Assembly (NCBI RefSeq): GCF_947489035.1
Contig: NZ_CANLCI010000011.1
Coordinates: forward strand, 53,776-117,775
Source of the DNA: an uncultured Ferrimonas sp.
Lineage (GTDB): Bacteria > Pseudomonadota > Gammaproteobacteria > Enterobacterales > Shewanellaceae
Direction of reading: 5' to 3'
Length of the DNA stretch: 64,000 bases
The translations under genes and the position numbers were made by a program. Each line of letters starts with the position of its first letter. Within the stretch, counting starts at the first letter, position 1. A model generated the notes under the pieces. That model was not told the origin of the DNA. It ran no database searches and saw only the letters and a list, made by a program, of their open reading frames with translations. Shown here one piece after another: positions 1 to 7,053 of the stretch.

Positions 1-2
1 GC

Positions 3-773
3 ACTTTTTTGGCTGATATTTTAATCCAAGAATTGGAAGATCACTGCACCAACCAAGAAAAAAGCAACACTTATACGCCGCAAGTGATTATGCTCAAGCC
101 AGCGGAAAAAGATTTAAACTTCTTTATGCGTGCCAATATCTGGTTGCCGAAGTCTGATCCATTATTGCAAGCCTCTGGCGAGAAGTCGTTTTTCTACCGC
201 GTGCCCCATGATCATAACTTTAATTTTTTAACAACCGGCTACATGGGTTCTGGTTATCACAGTGATTATTATGAATACGATTATGAAAAGGTCGTTGGTT
301 TCCCTGGCGAAGTGGCTAACCTGCGCTTTGTAGAACACAAGCAGTTAAGCTTGGGGCAAACGATGTTGTATCGTGCTTATAAAGACGTGCATAACCAACT
401 GCCCGCTGACGATTTATCCGTAACATTAAATGTGATGCCAGCAACCATGTTTAATCACTTACGGCCGCAATATATTTTTAATGAACAGTGCAATAAAGTT
501 GAACGCACCACCGTAACCACCAACTCGTCGGTTGAACCCACTTTGCAATTAATCGCGCAGTGCGGTGGCGAAAAAGGGCGTGATTTTATCACCCGAATGG
601 CCACCAATAGCGTGATTGATGAAAACCGATTCAGCGCAATTAAAACCCTAACCTCTGTACAGCGCAGCACCGATGGCAAAGCCAATGTATTAGAACAATA
701 TGGGCTGGCGTCTTCATCTGAATTAGTACGCGAGATGTCTAAAGTTCACCTGCACGCCCTAAGTTTAGGGTAA
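3..773 (+). CDS. Hypothetical cupin-like protein, 5' end outside window
   Basis: The reading frame is open to the left edge, so the true start may lie outside; the first internal start-like codon is TTG at position 9. At least 254 residues are visible. The middle carries a histidine/aromatic-rich stretch (HDHNFNFLTTGY followed by SDYYEYDYE) and then short beta-type strands with conserved-looking R, H and E residues, which resembles the metal-binding barrel of cupin-like proteins. I recognise the style of this family from marine and plant-associated proteobacteria but cannot name a function. No signal peptide or membrane segment is seen in the visible part. The next gene starts 9 bp after its stop, so the two are probably cotranscribed. 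The cupin reading is tentative. Confidence 0.6.
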   Translation, partial: TFLADILIQELEDHCTNQEKSNTYTPQVIMLKPAEKDLNFFMRANIWLPKSDPLLQASGEKSFFYRVPHDHNFNFLTTGYMGSGYHSDYYEYDYEKVVGFPGEVANLRFVEHKQLSLGQTMLYRAYKDVHNQLPADDLSVTLNVMPATMFNHLRPQYIFNEQCNKVERTTVTTNSSVEPTLQLIAQCGGEKGRDFITRMATNSVIDENRFSAIKTLTSVQRSTDGKANVLEQYGLASSSELVREMSKVHLHALSLG

Positions 774-782
774 GGATTAACG

Positions 783-995
783 ATGCTTTCATCACTGAGT
801 AACATCGAACTGATTGTTATTGTTCCTTGTATTTTATTACTTTACTTTTTACCCAGCATTGTGGCGTTTTTACTTAACCGCAATCATAAAATGAAGATCC
901 TCGCGGCCAATGTGCCCGCCGGCATATCCTGGGTCATGTGGTTTGCGGTGATGGCCTGGGCCATTACCGGCAAACCACGCCAAACGACCGCCTAA
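783..995 (+). CDS. Superinfection-immunity-type small membrane protein
   Basis: This 70-residue protein has two hydrophobic segments (about residues 8-28 and 42-62) separated by a short basic loop (RNHKMK). The pattern YFLPSIVAFLLNR, basic loop, then a Trp-rich second helix (GISWVMWFAVMAWA) matches the Imm/superinfection-immunity family (Pfam Imm_superinfect), named after phage T4 Imm. Chromosomal members are widespread in proteobacteria and mostly of unknown role, so a phage-defence function is not implied by sequence alone. It follows the upstream gene by 9 bp and is followed by a strong terminator, so it is the last gene of its unit. It should sit in the inner membrane. Confidence 0.7.
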   Translation: MLSSLSNIELIVIVPCILLLYFLPSIVAFLLNRNHKMKILAANVPAGISWVMWFAVMAWAITGKPRQTTA

Positions 996-1013
996 GCGAC
1001 CCGTTGCTCCATC

Positions 1014-1050
1014 AAGCCCCGTTTACTGTCAGCGTAAGCGGGGCTTTCTT
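1014..1050 (+). terminator. Rho-independent terminator
   Basis: An 8-bp stem AAGCCCCG / CGGGGCTT (1014-1021 and 1039-1046) is followed by a T-rich stretch. It closes the unit ending with the small membrane protein gene. Confidence 0.8.
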
Positions 1051-1058
1051 CGTTCTGA

Positions 1059-1091
1059 TGCCGCTTATCCTGACGATCTGCCGCTTATCCT
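1059..1091 (+). promoter_or_regulatory. Direct repeat, candidate LytTR regulator box
   Basis: The 13-mer TGCCGCTTATCCT occurs at 1059-1071 and again at 1079-1091, a 20-bp period of about two helical turns. LytTR-type regulators bind paired direct repeats spaced roughly two turns apart upstream of target promoters. The operon that follows ends with a LytTR response regulator gene, so autoregulation is a reasonable inference. A weak promoter-like TTGCTC (1101-1106) and TAACTT (1122-1127) with a short 15-bp spacer lie just downstream, which would fit an activator-dependent promoter. Confidence 0.4.
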
Positions 1092-1157
1092 AATGTCACC
1101 TTGCTCTGTTGAAGCCGCTGGTAACTTTTACCTCAACACGTTATCGAGGTATTAAAA

Positions 1158-1868
1158 ATGAACTCTTCAGCCCCAAGCATTGGTACTGCTTTTATTAATG
1201 GATTGGTCGCCCCAAGCGCCCTGTTTGGCGAAATCAAACTGCTGCGTCGCTACGGCCTCTATGCCTTAATGGCAGTGCTGTTGCTGTCGCTCTTCAGTAA
1301 CTACACCTTCTTCAGCAACATGTCCGAGCAGCACTTGCTGTCAGAGCAGTTGGCGCAGGTGCAAGGGTTGTCGGCCAGTGAAATGGAGATGGCCGCCGAA
1401 ATGATGCAAAAGACCCTGCCCTACACCGGCTTGATCGCTGGCGCCATTAGTGCCGCATCCTTGCTGCTGCAAATCTTGTTACTGTCGGTTTACGTAATGA
1501 TGGTGGCCAAGCTAACCGCCGCCAACAGCCAGCTGCGCTTCAGTGATTACGTTAACTTCAGCAGCTGGTGTTACCTGCCCGCTTGCGCCTCCGCCTTGGG
1601 CTTAACCCTGCTGGTGTTCACCTCGTCCACCCCGGATCTGCCGCTGTCGTTGCAGTACTACGCCTCGTTTAATCAGCTGTTTATTCACTACAGCAGCGAT
1701 GCGCCACTGCACAATTTAGCGCAATCCTTTGCCCTGTTTGATCTGTGGATCATCGCCTTGCTGATCACCGGTTTCATCACCAGTTTTAAGCTGTCGTTCG
1801 GCCAAGCCATTGTCGCCGGTTTGTTGCCCTACGCGCTTATCTACGGCACCTGGTTCGCCATCGCCTAA
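1158..1868 (+). CDS. Yip1 domain membrane protein
   Basis: The product has 236 residues and about five hydrophobic segments (roughly 33-52, 90-115, 137-156, 190-210 and 215-234), with a soluble insertion after the first segment. The layout resembles the bacterial Yip1/YIP1-family proteins (Pfam Yip1). The bacterial members have no defined activity. It opens a six-gene cassette with an adaptor, ABC ATPase, ABC permease, sensor kinase and LytTR regulator on the same strand with short gaps, so it may be an accessory inner-membrane part of that export or envelope-stress system. The start is the ATG at 1158, preceded by the purine-rich GAGGTATTAAAA. The family call is moderately secure and the role is inferred from context only. 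Confidence 0.65.
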   Translation: MNSSAPSIGTAFINGLVAPSALFGEIKLLRRYGLYALMAVLLLSLFSNYTFFSNMSEQHLLSEQLAQVQGLSASEMEMAAEMMQKTLPYTGLIAGAISAASLLLQILLLSVYVMMVAKLTAANSQLRFSDYVNFSSWCYLPACASALGLTLLVFTSSTPDLPLSLQYYASFNQLFIHYSSDAPLHNLAQSFALFDLWIIALLITGFITSFKLSFGQAIVAGLLPYALIYGTWFAIA

Positions 1869-1898
1869 CGTTCGGATCATCGGTTTAAGGAGCACATC

Positions 1899-3041
1899 AT
1901 GAAAAAAGCATTGTCATTACTGGCGCTGTTTGCCGCCGTTGGCTTTCTGGCCATGTCGCAAAACACCTCTTCAGCGGCGTCGAACACGCCGATGGAAACC
2001 CACGTGGTTGAGGTGGCCGACATTCACGACAGCATTCTGGCTTCGGGCAATTTCACCTTTGCCGATCAAATTGAACTGCGCTCCGAAGTGATGGGGGTGG
2101 TCACCAAGGTGTTGGTGGATGAAGGCACCTTTGTGCGTAAAGGCGAATTGTTGCTGGAACTGGATAAAACCCAGTTTGCCGCCAACGTTGCCCAAGCCAA
2201 GGCATCCGTTGATATTCAAGCCGCAGAGATAAAACGCTTAGACGAAATGGCCACCGAGCGCGAGCGGGTGCGAACGCAACTGGCCACCTTAGCGAAAGCG
2301 GGCACCATTGATAGCGAAACTTACGCTCAGGCCATTAGCCACGCCAAAATCGCGGTTATCGATTTAGAGGCAGCGCAGCACCGCTTGGTGCAGCTGCAAG
2401 CGTTGCTGGCGCAGCACGAAATCAACTTGAACAAAACCCAATTTACCGCCCCCTTAGATGGCTTGGTGCTGAACGTTGGGGTGAAGGTGGGCGAAACGGT
2501 GATCGCTGGCAGCACCAACATTGTTGGTAGCGCCCTGATGACCTTGGCAGACACCAATACCTACGTTGCCCAAGTGCGCGTGGATGAGGCCGACTTAGCC
2601 AACATCAGCCGCGGCCAATCGGTGGATCTGTTTGCCGCCGCTCTGCCCAACCAAGCCCTCAGTGGCCAGATCACCAACGTCAGCACCACCGCCCAGCGCA
2701 GCAATCAAGGCCAAGGGCTGCACTATCAGGTGGAAGTGACGCTGGCATCGTCAGAGTATCTGTTCCCCGGCATGAGCTGCCGCGCCGAGATCTTAGTGCA
2801 GCAACAGGCGAACGCACTGGCGGTGCCGATTGCCGCCATTCAGCAACAAAACGGCGAACATTTTGTCTGGGTGGTCGACAACCAGATTGCCGAAAAGCGC
2901 AAAGTATCGCTGGGGGTTTCCTCGGATCTGCAACAAGTGATCACCACCGGGATCCAACCTAACGAGCGGGTGATCATTGGCCCAAGTCGTCAGTTGAACG
3001 GCTTACAGCCGGGCCACAAAGTGACCCTGATGGAGGGCTAA
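1899..3041 (+). CDS. MacA-like periplasmic adaptor (membrane fusion) protein
   Basis: The 380-residue product begins with a signal or anchor sequence (MKKALSLLALFAAVGFLAMS), then a split barrel-sandwich (lipoyl-like) half near residues 60-90, a helical hairpin at about 95-175, the second lipoyl half (FTAPLDGLVLNVGVKVGETV) near 183-202, and beta-barrel and membrane-proximal domains. This is the order of the HlyD/RND-MacA adaptor family, which links an inner-membrane pump to an outer-membrane channel. An AAGGAG Shine-Dalgarno lies 8 bp before the start. It is followed after 3 bp by the ATPase and then the permease, giving a MacAB-type tripartite exporter lacking its own TolC gene here. The substrate is unknown. 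Confidence 0.88.
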   Translation: MKKALSLLALFAAVGFLAMSQNTSSAASNTPMETHVVEVADIHDSILASGNFTFADQIELRSEVMGVVTKVLVDEGTFVRKGELLLELDKTQFAANVAQAKASVDIQAAEIKRLDEMATERERVRTQLATLAKAGTIDSETYAQAISHAKIAVIDLEAAQHRLVQLQALLAQHEINLNKTQFTAPLDGLVLNVGVKVGETVIAGSTNIVGSALMTLADTNTYVAQVRVDEADLANISRGQSVDLFAAALPNQALSGQITNVSTTAQRSNQGQGLHYQVEVTLASSEYLFPGMSCRAEILVQQQANALAVPIAAIQQQNGEHFVWVVDNQIAEKRKVSLGVSSDLQQVITTGIQPNERVIIGPSRQLNGLQPGHKVTLMEG

Positions 3042-3044
3042 GCC

Positions 3045-3803
3045 ATGAACGCCAACCCGATTATCGAGCTGCAGCAGATCACCAAATCCTACCGGATCGG
3101 CACCGACCGTTACTTGGCGCTGAAGGGGATCGATCTGCGCATCAACAGCAATGAATTTATCGCCATTACTGGGCCCTCGGGCTCGGGCAAGTCCACCTTA
3201 ATGAACATTCTTGGCTGCTTATCCCAGCCAGACAGCGGTCATTACCGTTTGGGTGATAACGACGTGGCCAGCGCCAGCGAGGACGATCTGGCGGGCTATC
3301 GCAATCGCTCCATCGGCTTTATTTTTCAAAGCTTCAACCTGTTTGCCCAGCTGACGGTATTGGACAACGTTATCTACCCGCTCAAGTTCCGCTGGGGCCA
3401 AACCCAAGCGCAGCGCAAAGCCAAAGCACTGCAGGTGCTGGCCAGCGTAGGCTTAAGCGACAAAATCAACAATTTGCCCAATCAGCTGTCCGGTGGCCAG
3501 CGGCAACGGGTGGCCATCGCCAGAGCGCTGGTCACCGAGCCTGAGATCCTGTTGGGAGACGAACCCACCGGCAACTTAGACAGCAACACCACCGACGAGA
3601 TCATGGCCTTATTTCGGCAGCTGCACGCCAATGGCCAAACCATTGTGCTGGTCACCCACGAGCCGGAAATTGCAGCGCAATGTCAGCGCGAGCTGCGCTT
3701 GGTGGATGGCCAAATTGTGCAAGACCGCCGCCGCGAAGGCGCTCAGTTCGCCCCCGTTTCGCCCGCCTTCCGCGCCAAAGCACAACAGGAGATCGCATGT
3801 TAG
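3045..3803 (+). CDS. MacB/LolD-type ABC transporter ATP-binding protein
   Basis: This 252-residue ATPase has Walker A GPSGSGKST (residues 43-51), the Q-loop region FIFQSFNLF, the signature LSGGQRQRVAIARAL, Walker B ILLGDEPTGNLD and the switch histidine in VLVTHEPE. The GNLDS and LSGGQRQR pattern is typical of the MacB/LolD/FtsE branch of ABC proteins that power mechanotransmission rather than direct transport. Its last 7 bp overlap the start of the permease gene, indicating translational coupling. In MacB proper the ATPase and permease are fused; here they are separate genes, as in many MacB-like systems. Confidence 0.92.
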   Translation: MNANPIIELQQITKSYRIGTDRYLALKGIDLRINSNEFIAITGPSGSGKSTLMNILGCLSQPDSGHYRLGDNDVASASEDDLAGYRNRSIGFIFQSFNLFAQLTVLDNVIYPLKFRWGQTQAQRKAKALQVLASVGLSDKINNLPNQLSGGQRQRVAIARALVTEPEILLGDEPTGNLDSNTTDEIMALFRQLHANGQTIVLVTHEPEIAAQCQRELRLVDGQIVQDRRREGAQFAPVSPAFRAKAQQEIAC

Positions 3804-5032
3804 TACGGCTGCTACACGGCATTTACGAAGGCGGCTCTTCCGCCATTCAAGCCATCTTCGCCCACAGCTTTCGCAGCGCCTTAACCACCCTTGGCATCAT
3901 CATCGGCGTCAGTGCCGTGATCGCGGTGGTGTCGATCATGGAAGGGTTGGGCGCCAGCGTAGGCAAACAGTTGCAGGATTTAGGGGCCGACATGGTGACG
4001 CTGCAAGCGCACACCAGCACCGAAAAAGAGATGCTCGGCCTAACCAGCAAGATCACCATCGACGATTACCACTACCTTAAAGCCCGCAGCCATGGGGTTG
4101 AGCACATCGCCGCCAAGATGCGTTCGTTCAGCATGGGATCGGAAATTCGCTACGGCCAAAAAGCGGTGACTTCGCAGGTTTTAGGCACCGAAAGCGCCTA
4201 TCAGCAGGTGGTTAACGTGTTTCCGCAGCAGGGGCGATTTCTCTCCCCTTCCGACGACAGCAAGCGCCGCCGGGTGGTGTTTCTGGGCAGCTCATTGATT
4301 GATAAATTGGATCTGCCTACCAACCCCGTGGGCGAATTTGTGCAGATAAACAATGAATGGTTTCGAGTGATCGGCGTAGCCGAAGCCAAAGGCACGCTGC
4401 TGGGGTTTGATCAAGACAACTACATTATTGCCCCGCTCAGCACCGTGGCCTCGTTGGCTGGCGGCCAGCACAGCATTGGCGTAGACATTGTCTTTACCCC
4501 CAAGGCGGATGCCGAGCTAGCGCAGATCACCCAATCGATGACCACGCTGTTACGGCACAAATATCAGCTGTCCGGTGACGATCCCAACTTCTTTGAATTT
4601 GAAACCGCCGAAAAAACCAGAAAGCAGTTCAGTGATATTACCGGCTCCATCACCTTGGTGGCCGCTGGCGTGGTCGGCATCAGTTTGATTGTTGGCGGCA
4701 TCGGCATCATGAACATCATGTTGGTGTCGGTGACCGAACGCACCAAAGAGATTGGCATCGCCAAGGCGTTAGGGGCAACGTCGCAAATCATCTTAACTCA
4801 GTTTTTAGTCGAGGCTTGCGTACTGGCATTATTTGGTGGCATTGCTGGGATCTTGCTCGGCTATCTTTTGGCCAGTATAGTATTTTTGTTCATGCCGATT
4901 GCATCAGCAACATTGGTGCCGCTATGGGCAATATGGTTGGCTCTCGGGTTCAGTTTTACCGTCGGAGTTGTATTTGGGATCATGCCCGCGATTAAAGCAT
5001 CGCGTTTGGATCCTATCGATGCATTAAGATAA
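3797..5032 (+). CDS. MacB-like ABC transporter permease (FtsX domain)
   Basis: The start is set at ATG 3797, overlapping the ATPase stop by 7 bp; an earlier in-frame start at 3680 would lie wholly inside the ATPase gene and is rejected. The 411-residue product has one N-terminal membrane helix (FRSALTTLGIIIGVSAVIAV), a large periplasmic MacB_PCD-type domain of about 220 residues, and three C-terminal helices with the characteristic GIGIMNIMLVSVTERTKEIG stretch of the FtsX/MacB family. It works with the preceding ATPase and adaptor as a tripartite export or envelope-maintenance system. The substrate is not deducible. Confidence 0.9.
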   Translation: MLVRLLHGIYEGGSSAIQAIFAHSFRSALTTLGIIIGVSAVIAVVSIMEGLGASVGKQLQDLGADMVTLQAHTSTEKEMLGLTSKITIDDYHYLKARSHGVEHIAAKMRSFSMGSEIRYGQKAVTSQVLGTESAYQQVVNVFPQQGRFLSPSDDSKRRRVVFLGSSLIDKLDLPTNPVGEFVQINNEWFRVIGVAEAKGTLLGFDQDNYIIAPLSTVASLAGGQHSIGVDIVFTPKADAELAQITQSMTTLLRHKYQLSGDDPNFFEFETAEKTRKQFSDITGSITLVAAGVVGISLIVGGIGIMNIMLVSVTERTKEIGIAKALGATSQIILTQFLVEACVLALFGGIAGILLGYLLASIVFLFMPIASATLVPLWAIWLALGFSFTVGVVFGIMPAIKASRLDPIDALR

Positions 5033-5046
5033 GACTTACAAATATT

Positions 5047-6165
5047 GTGCCCTTTCTAAAAAGTTATTTGTTCTACCTTGGAGACACCAGTAAATCCTAC
5101 CGAATAACGATGATGCTGATCTTTTTTTGCCACTTCATCTTAACTTGGTCAGTTCTGCACTCGCTGGTTGATGTGCCCGAGCAATACTCCGAACCCCTGA
5201 TCGTGCGCTCGCTGCTGGAAGCCACGCTGCTGTTGTCTATCTGTCACATGTTGGTGCGCCCTTACTTACGTGCCAACATGCTGACCCTCTCCATCACTAG
5301 CCAGTTGATTGCTAAGTCAATTATCTACCTAATGGTGATCTCGCTGATCTACTTTTTGCTCTCTTATTCGTTGGGCAAACTCGATTCTCTTGCGGTGACC
5401 GACATCACCCAAATTCAGGTAGAAAGCCAATCCGGTTCCGTAAAGGGGCAAATGACCTTATGGACGTTAATTATTCTTGGCACCGGCGAAAGCTTCATTA
5501 CCTTAATGACCTGGAGCGTTATCTATCTGGCATTTAAATATCAGAAAAATAAAAAAACGCTGCAAGCAGAGGTGACCAGCAGCCAAATTCAGCAGCTCAC
5601 CAATCAACTGAGCCCGCACTTTTTATTCAACACGTTAAATAGCATTCGCGCGTTGATTTATGCGGATCAAGATAAAGCGGCGGAAGTGATCACCTTGCTG
5701 TCGGATCTATTGCGTAAGCAGATGCACTCACAATTAGAGATGAAATCCATCCTCAAAGACGATTGGTCGATTACCGAGAACTACCTCAGTATTGAATCGG
5801 TCCGGTTTGAAGATCGGCTCACCCTTAACTGCGATTTTGAGCCGGGTACCTTAACCCAAACCATGCCAACGTTAACCTTGCTCACCTTGGCCGAAAACGC
5901 CATCAAACATGGGATCTCCCCCAGCAGCAAAGCGGGCTACCTCAGCATTAGCAGCAACCAACTCACCGCCGATCGCTGGTGTTTGGAAGTCAAGAATTCC
6001 GTCTTTAACGCGGTGGATACCCCTGGCACTCGGATCGGCATACACAATATTAAGAAACGGCTGGAACTGATGTTTGGCAGTGACTTCTGCTTTAGCTCGC
6101 AGCTTATGGATGAGTATTTTTTAGTAAGGATAGAACTGCCCTATGTTAAAAGTCTTAATCGTTGA
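5047..6165 (+). CDS. LytS/YehU-type sensor histidine kinase
   Basis: The 372-residue protein has four hydrophobic segments in the first half (about 22-42, 52-75, 85-110 and 140-165), then a coiled linker and a His_kinase domain (PF06580 type) with SPHFLFNTLNSIRAL; the phospho-acceptor is His191. The ATP-binding part shows the N-box LTLAENAIKHG and the G-box GTRIGIHNIKKRL. It begins with GTG 14 bp after the permease stop and no strong Shine-Dalgarno is seen, so an internal start at one of the two adjacent ATG codons near 5110 is possible. Its 3' end overlaps the response regulator gene by 23 bp. The pair probably senses the state of the transporter or an envelope signal. Confidence 0.88.
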   Translation: MPFLKSYLFYLGDTSKSYRITMMLIFFCHFILTWSVLHSLVDVPEQYSEPLIVRSLLEATLLLSICHMLVRPYLRANMLTLSITSQLIAKSIIYLMVISLIYFLLSYSLGKLDSLAVTDITQIQVESQSGSVKGQMTLWTLIILGTGESFITLMTWSVIYLAFKYQKNKKTLQAEVTSSQIQQLTNQLSPHFLFNTLNSIRALIYADQDKAAEVITLLSDLLRKQMHSQLEMKSILKDDWSITENYLSIESVRFEDRLTLNCDFEPGTLTQTMPTLTLLTLAENAIKHGISPSSKAGYLSISSNQLTADRWCLEVKNSVFNAVDTPGTRIGIHNIKKRLELMFGSDFCFSSQLMDEYFLVRIELPYVKSLNR

Positions 6166-6868
6166 TGATGAAAAGCTGGCTCGAATGGAGCTGCGACGGC
6201 TGCTGACCCCCCTTACTGATGTCGAGATCTGCGCCGAAGCCAGCAATGGCCTGCAGGCACTGGAATGCATCCAACAACACAGCGTTGATCTGGTGCTGAT
6301 TGATATCAAAATGCCCGACATGGATGGGCTCGAATTTGCCAAAAAAGTGGGCAAGTCGGTCAACGTTGTGTTCTGCACCGCCTACAGCGATCACGCCGTT
6401 GAAGCCTTTGAACTGGACGCGGTGGATTACATCATGAAACCCGTACAGGCCGCGCGGCTGGAGTCGGTGATCAATAAAGTGCGCTTGCTGCGCAGCGACG
6501 ACTCCGCCCCCGTCAGCTACATGCCCGAACAACACGGGTTGATGCTTAAGTTTGGCCAAGAGTACCAAATCGTGCGGGTCGAACAGATCAACCACATTGA
6601 ATCGGTGGGCAACCACGTTGCCTTACACACCGATGCGGGCAAAGCCTATCTGCACGCGTCGCTGTCCAAAGTAGAGAAAAAACTCAATCCAGAGCATTTC
6701 TTTAAGATCAGCCGCAGCGACATTGTTCGCATCAGCCACATCGCCAGCATCGAAGATGGCGTCGGCGCTGGCACCTTGCTGGCGCACTTACACAGCGCCA
6801 AACAGCTGGAGGTCAGCCGTCGCCAAGCGCAATCGTTGCGAAAGCTGTTCAGCCTCGATCTGTACTAG
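6143..6868 (+). CDS. LytTR-family response regulator
   Basis: Residues 1-120 form a receiver domain with the acidic pair D8-D9, the phosphorylated D54 in LIDIKMPDMDG and the conserved K in IMKPVQAARL. Residues about 138-238 form a LytTR DNA-binding domain (INHIESVGNHVALHT, HFFKISRSDIVRI). It is 241 residues long, the usual size. It overlaps the kinase gene and ends the cassette. LytTR proteins bind direct repeats, and one with a 20-bp period is present upstream of the first gene of the operon, so autoregulation is likely but unproven. Confidence 0.93.
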   Translation: MLKVLIVDDEKLARMELRRLLTPLTDVEICAEASNGLQALECIQQHSVDLVLIDIKMPDMDGLEFAKKVGKSVNVVFCTAYSDHAVEAFELDAVDYIMKPVQAARLESVINKVRLLRSDDSAPVSYMPEQHGLMLKFGQEYQIVRVEQINHIESVGNHVALHTDAGKAYLHASLSKVEKKLNPEHFFKISRSDIVRISHIASIEDGVGAGTLLAHLHSAKQLEVSRRQAQSLRKLFSLDLY

Positions 6869-6989
6869 CCCACCACGCCACGCTGACTCAGCCTAAGGTA
6901 CTTTGGCTGCGCTGTGGGCAAAGCCACAGCACCCCAACCGACAGCCCCCCAACCGACAGCAGCCCCGCCTCACTGCCCTTCGCAGCTAA

Positions 6990-7017
6990 AAAAGCCCAAT
7001 CATCGGATTGGGCTTTT
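6990..7017. terminator. Bidirectional terminator between convergent operons
   Basis: A 12-bp stem AAAAGCCCAATC / GATTGGGCTTTT (6990-7001 and 7006-7017) has A and T runs on both sides. It can serve the response-regulator operon on the plus strand and the RND operon on the minus strand. Confidence 0.85.
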
Positions 7018-7053
7018 TGCGGTGGTGCACGGCTGAATTAAGCCAAAGCGGCG

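Noticed and set aside
3680..3796. Longer start for the MacB-like permease
   Set aside because: It would lie entirely within the ATPase gene and precede the normal N-terminus; ATG 3797 has the expected coupled overlap.
6934..6963. Short direct repeat CCCCAACCGACAGC between the regulator gene and the RND terminator
   Set aside because: Two adjacent copies in an untranslated tail with no structure or spacing that suggests a function.
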